From an uncultured Oscillospiraceae bacterium (GTDB taxonomy: Bacteria > Bacillota > Clostridia > Oscillospirales > Oscillospiraceae): a stretch of DNA of 5,949 nt. Location: assembly GCA_900752305.1 (NCBI GenBank), contig CAADUV010000291.1, positions 1 to 5,949 of the forward strand, in the 5' to 3' direction. The position numbers were made by a program, and so were the translations under genes. The stretch's first letter is position 1, and every line of letters begins with the position of its first letter. Below, piece by piece: positions 5,725 through 5,949 of the stretch. The notes under the pieces were generated by a model, which saw only the letters and a program-made list of their open reading frames with translations, was not told where the DNA came from and ran no database searches.

Positions 5725-5949
5725 TGCTGACCGCCAAGGACATCTTTGTGGTGGGCGTGGCAGGCGGCTCCGGCAGCGGCAAGACCACCCTGACGGAGAA
5801 CCTCGTCCAGCGGTTCTCCGACCACATCTGCGTGGTCCATCACGACAACTACTACAAGCCCCACGATGACCTCCCCTTCGAGGTGCGCACCAAGCTGAAC
5901 TACGACTGCCCCGACGCCTTCGAGACCCCCCTCCTGGCGCAGCAGCTCC
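5724..5949 (+). CDS. udk: Uridine kinase (3' partial)
   Basis: The first 75 residues of a uridine/cytidine kinase, the cytosolic enzyme that phosphorylates uridine and cytidine to UMP and CMP. Visible features are the strand FVVGVAGGSGSGKTT with P-loop GGSGSGKT (14-21), the HHDNYYK motif (residues 34-40, whose Asp is the expected catalytic base) and NYDCPDAFETPLL, the family's NYDHPxAF block. A full protein is about 205-215 residues, so roughly two thirds lies beyond the window. AGGGAGG at 5711-5717 supports the ATG at 5724, which shares its A with the permease stop TGA. Placed last in the transporter operon, it would trap imported pyrimidine nucleosides. Phosphoribulokinase is related, but the NYD block and context fit uridine kinase better. 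Confidence 0.92.
   Translation, partial: MLTAKDIFVVGVAGGSGSGKTTLTENLVQRFSDHICVVHHDNYYKPHDDLPFEVRTKLNYDCPDAFETPLLAQQL

Overview
The window is about 60% GC coding sequence, with every gene on the + strand, dense packing, AUGA-type overlaps and strong AGGAGG-like ribosome binding sites. The BMP/ABC nucleoside uptake cluster, the type II thymidine kinase sequence style and the AT-rich intergenic spacer suggest a GC-rich gut Clostridia genome (Oscillospiraceae/Ruminococcaceae-like). That assignment is an inference from style, not from a database match.

Layout. (1) 2-793: the C-terminal two thirds of a CaiB/BaiF family III CoA-transferase of the alpha-methylacyl-CoA racemase type, cut by the window start. 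(2) 812-1942: one open frame that starts as a type II thymidine kinase (tdk) and, at a GGC-rich FLGG sequence at 1313-1324, becomes the C-terminal lobe of a BMP/PnrA-type nucleoside-binding lipoprotein. (3) 1943-2105: a strong intrinsic terminator, then an AT-rich spacer with a good sigma-A promoter. (4) 2106-5724: a complete ABC module (double-domain ATPase, permease 1, permease 2) of the BMP-associated nucleoside transporter family. (5) 5724-5949: the start of a uridine kinase gene, cut by the window end.

How they fit. Genes 4 and 5 form a nucleoside salvage operon: the ATPase drives import through the permease pair, and uridine kinase traps the nucleoside as a nucleotide. The normal partner is a secreted BMP lipoprotein encoded just upstream. 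Here only its second lobe remains, without signal peptide or lipobox, joined in frame to a thymidine kinase that has lost its last zinc-ligand/lasso segment.

The most notable point is this tdk-bmp junction. Either a real deletion fused two genes across about 12 bp of shared sequence, or the assembly or amplification joined two loci wrongly. In the second case the CoA-transferase/tdk half and the transporter half are not true neighbours. I see no CRISPR, mobile element, tRNA or rRNA, and no clear undescribed system beyond this chimera.
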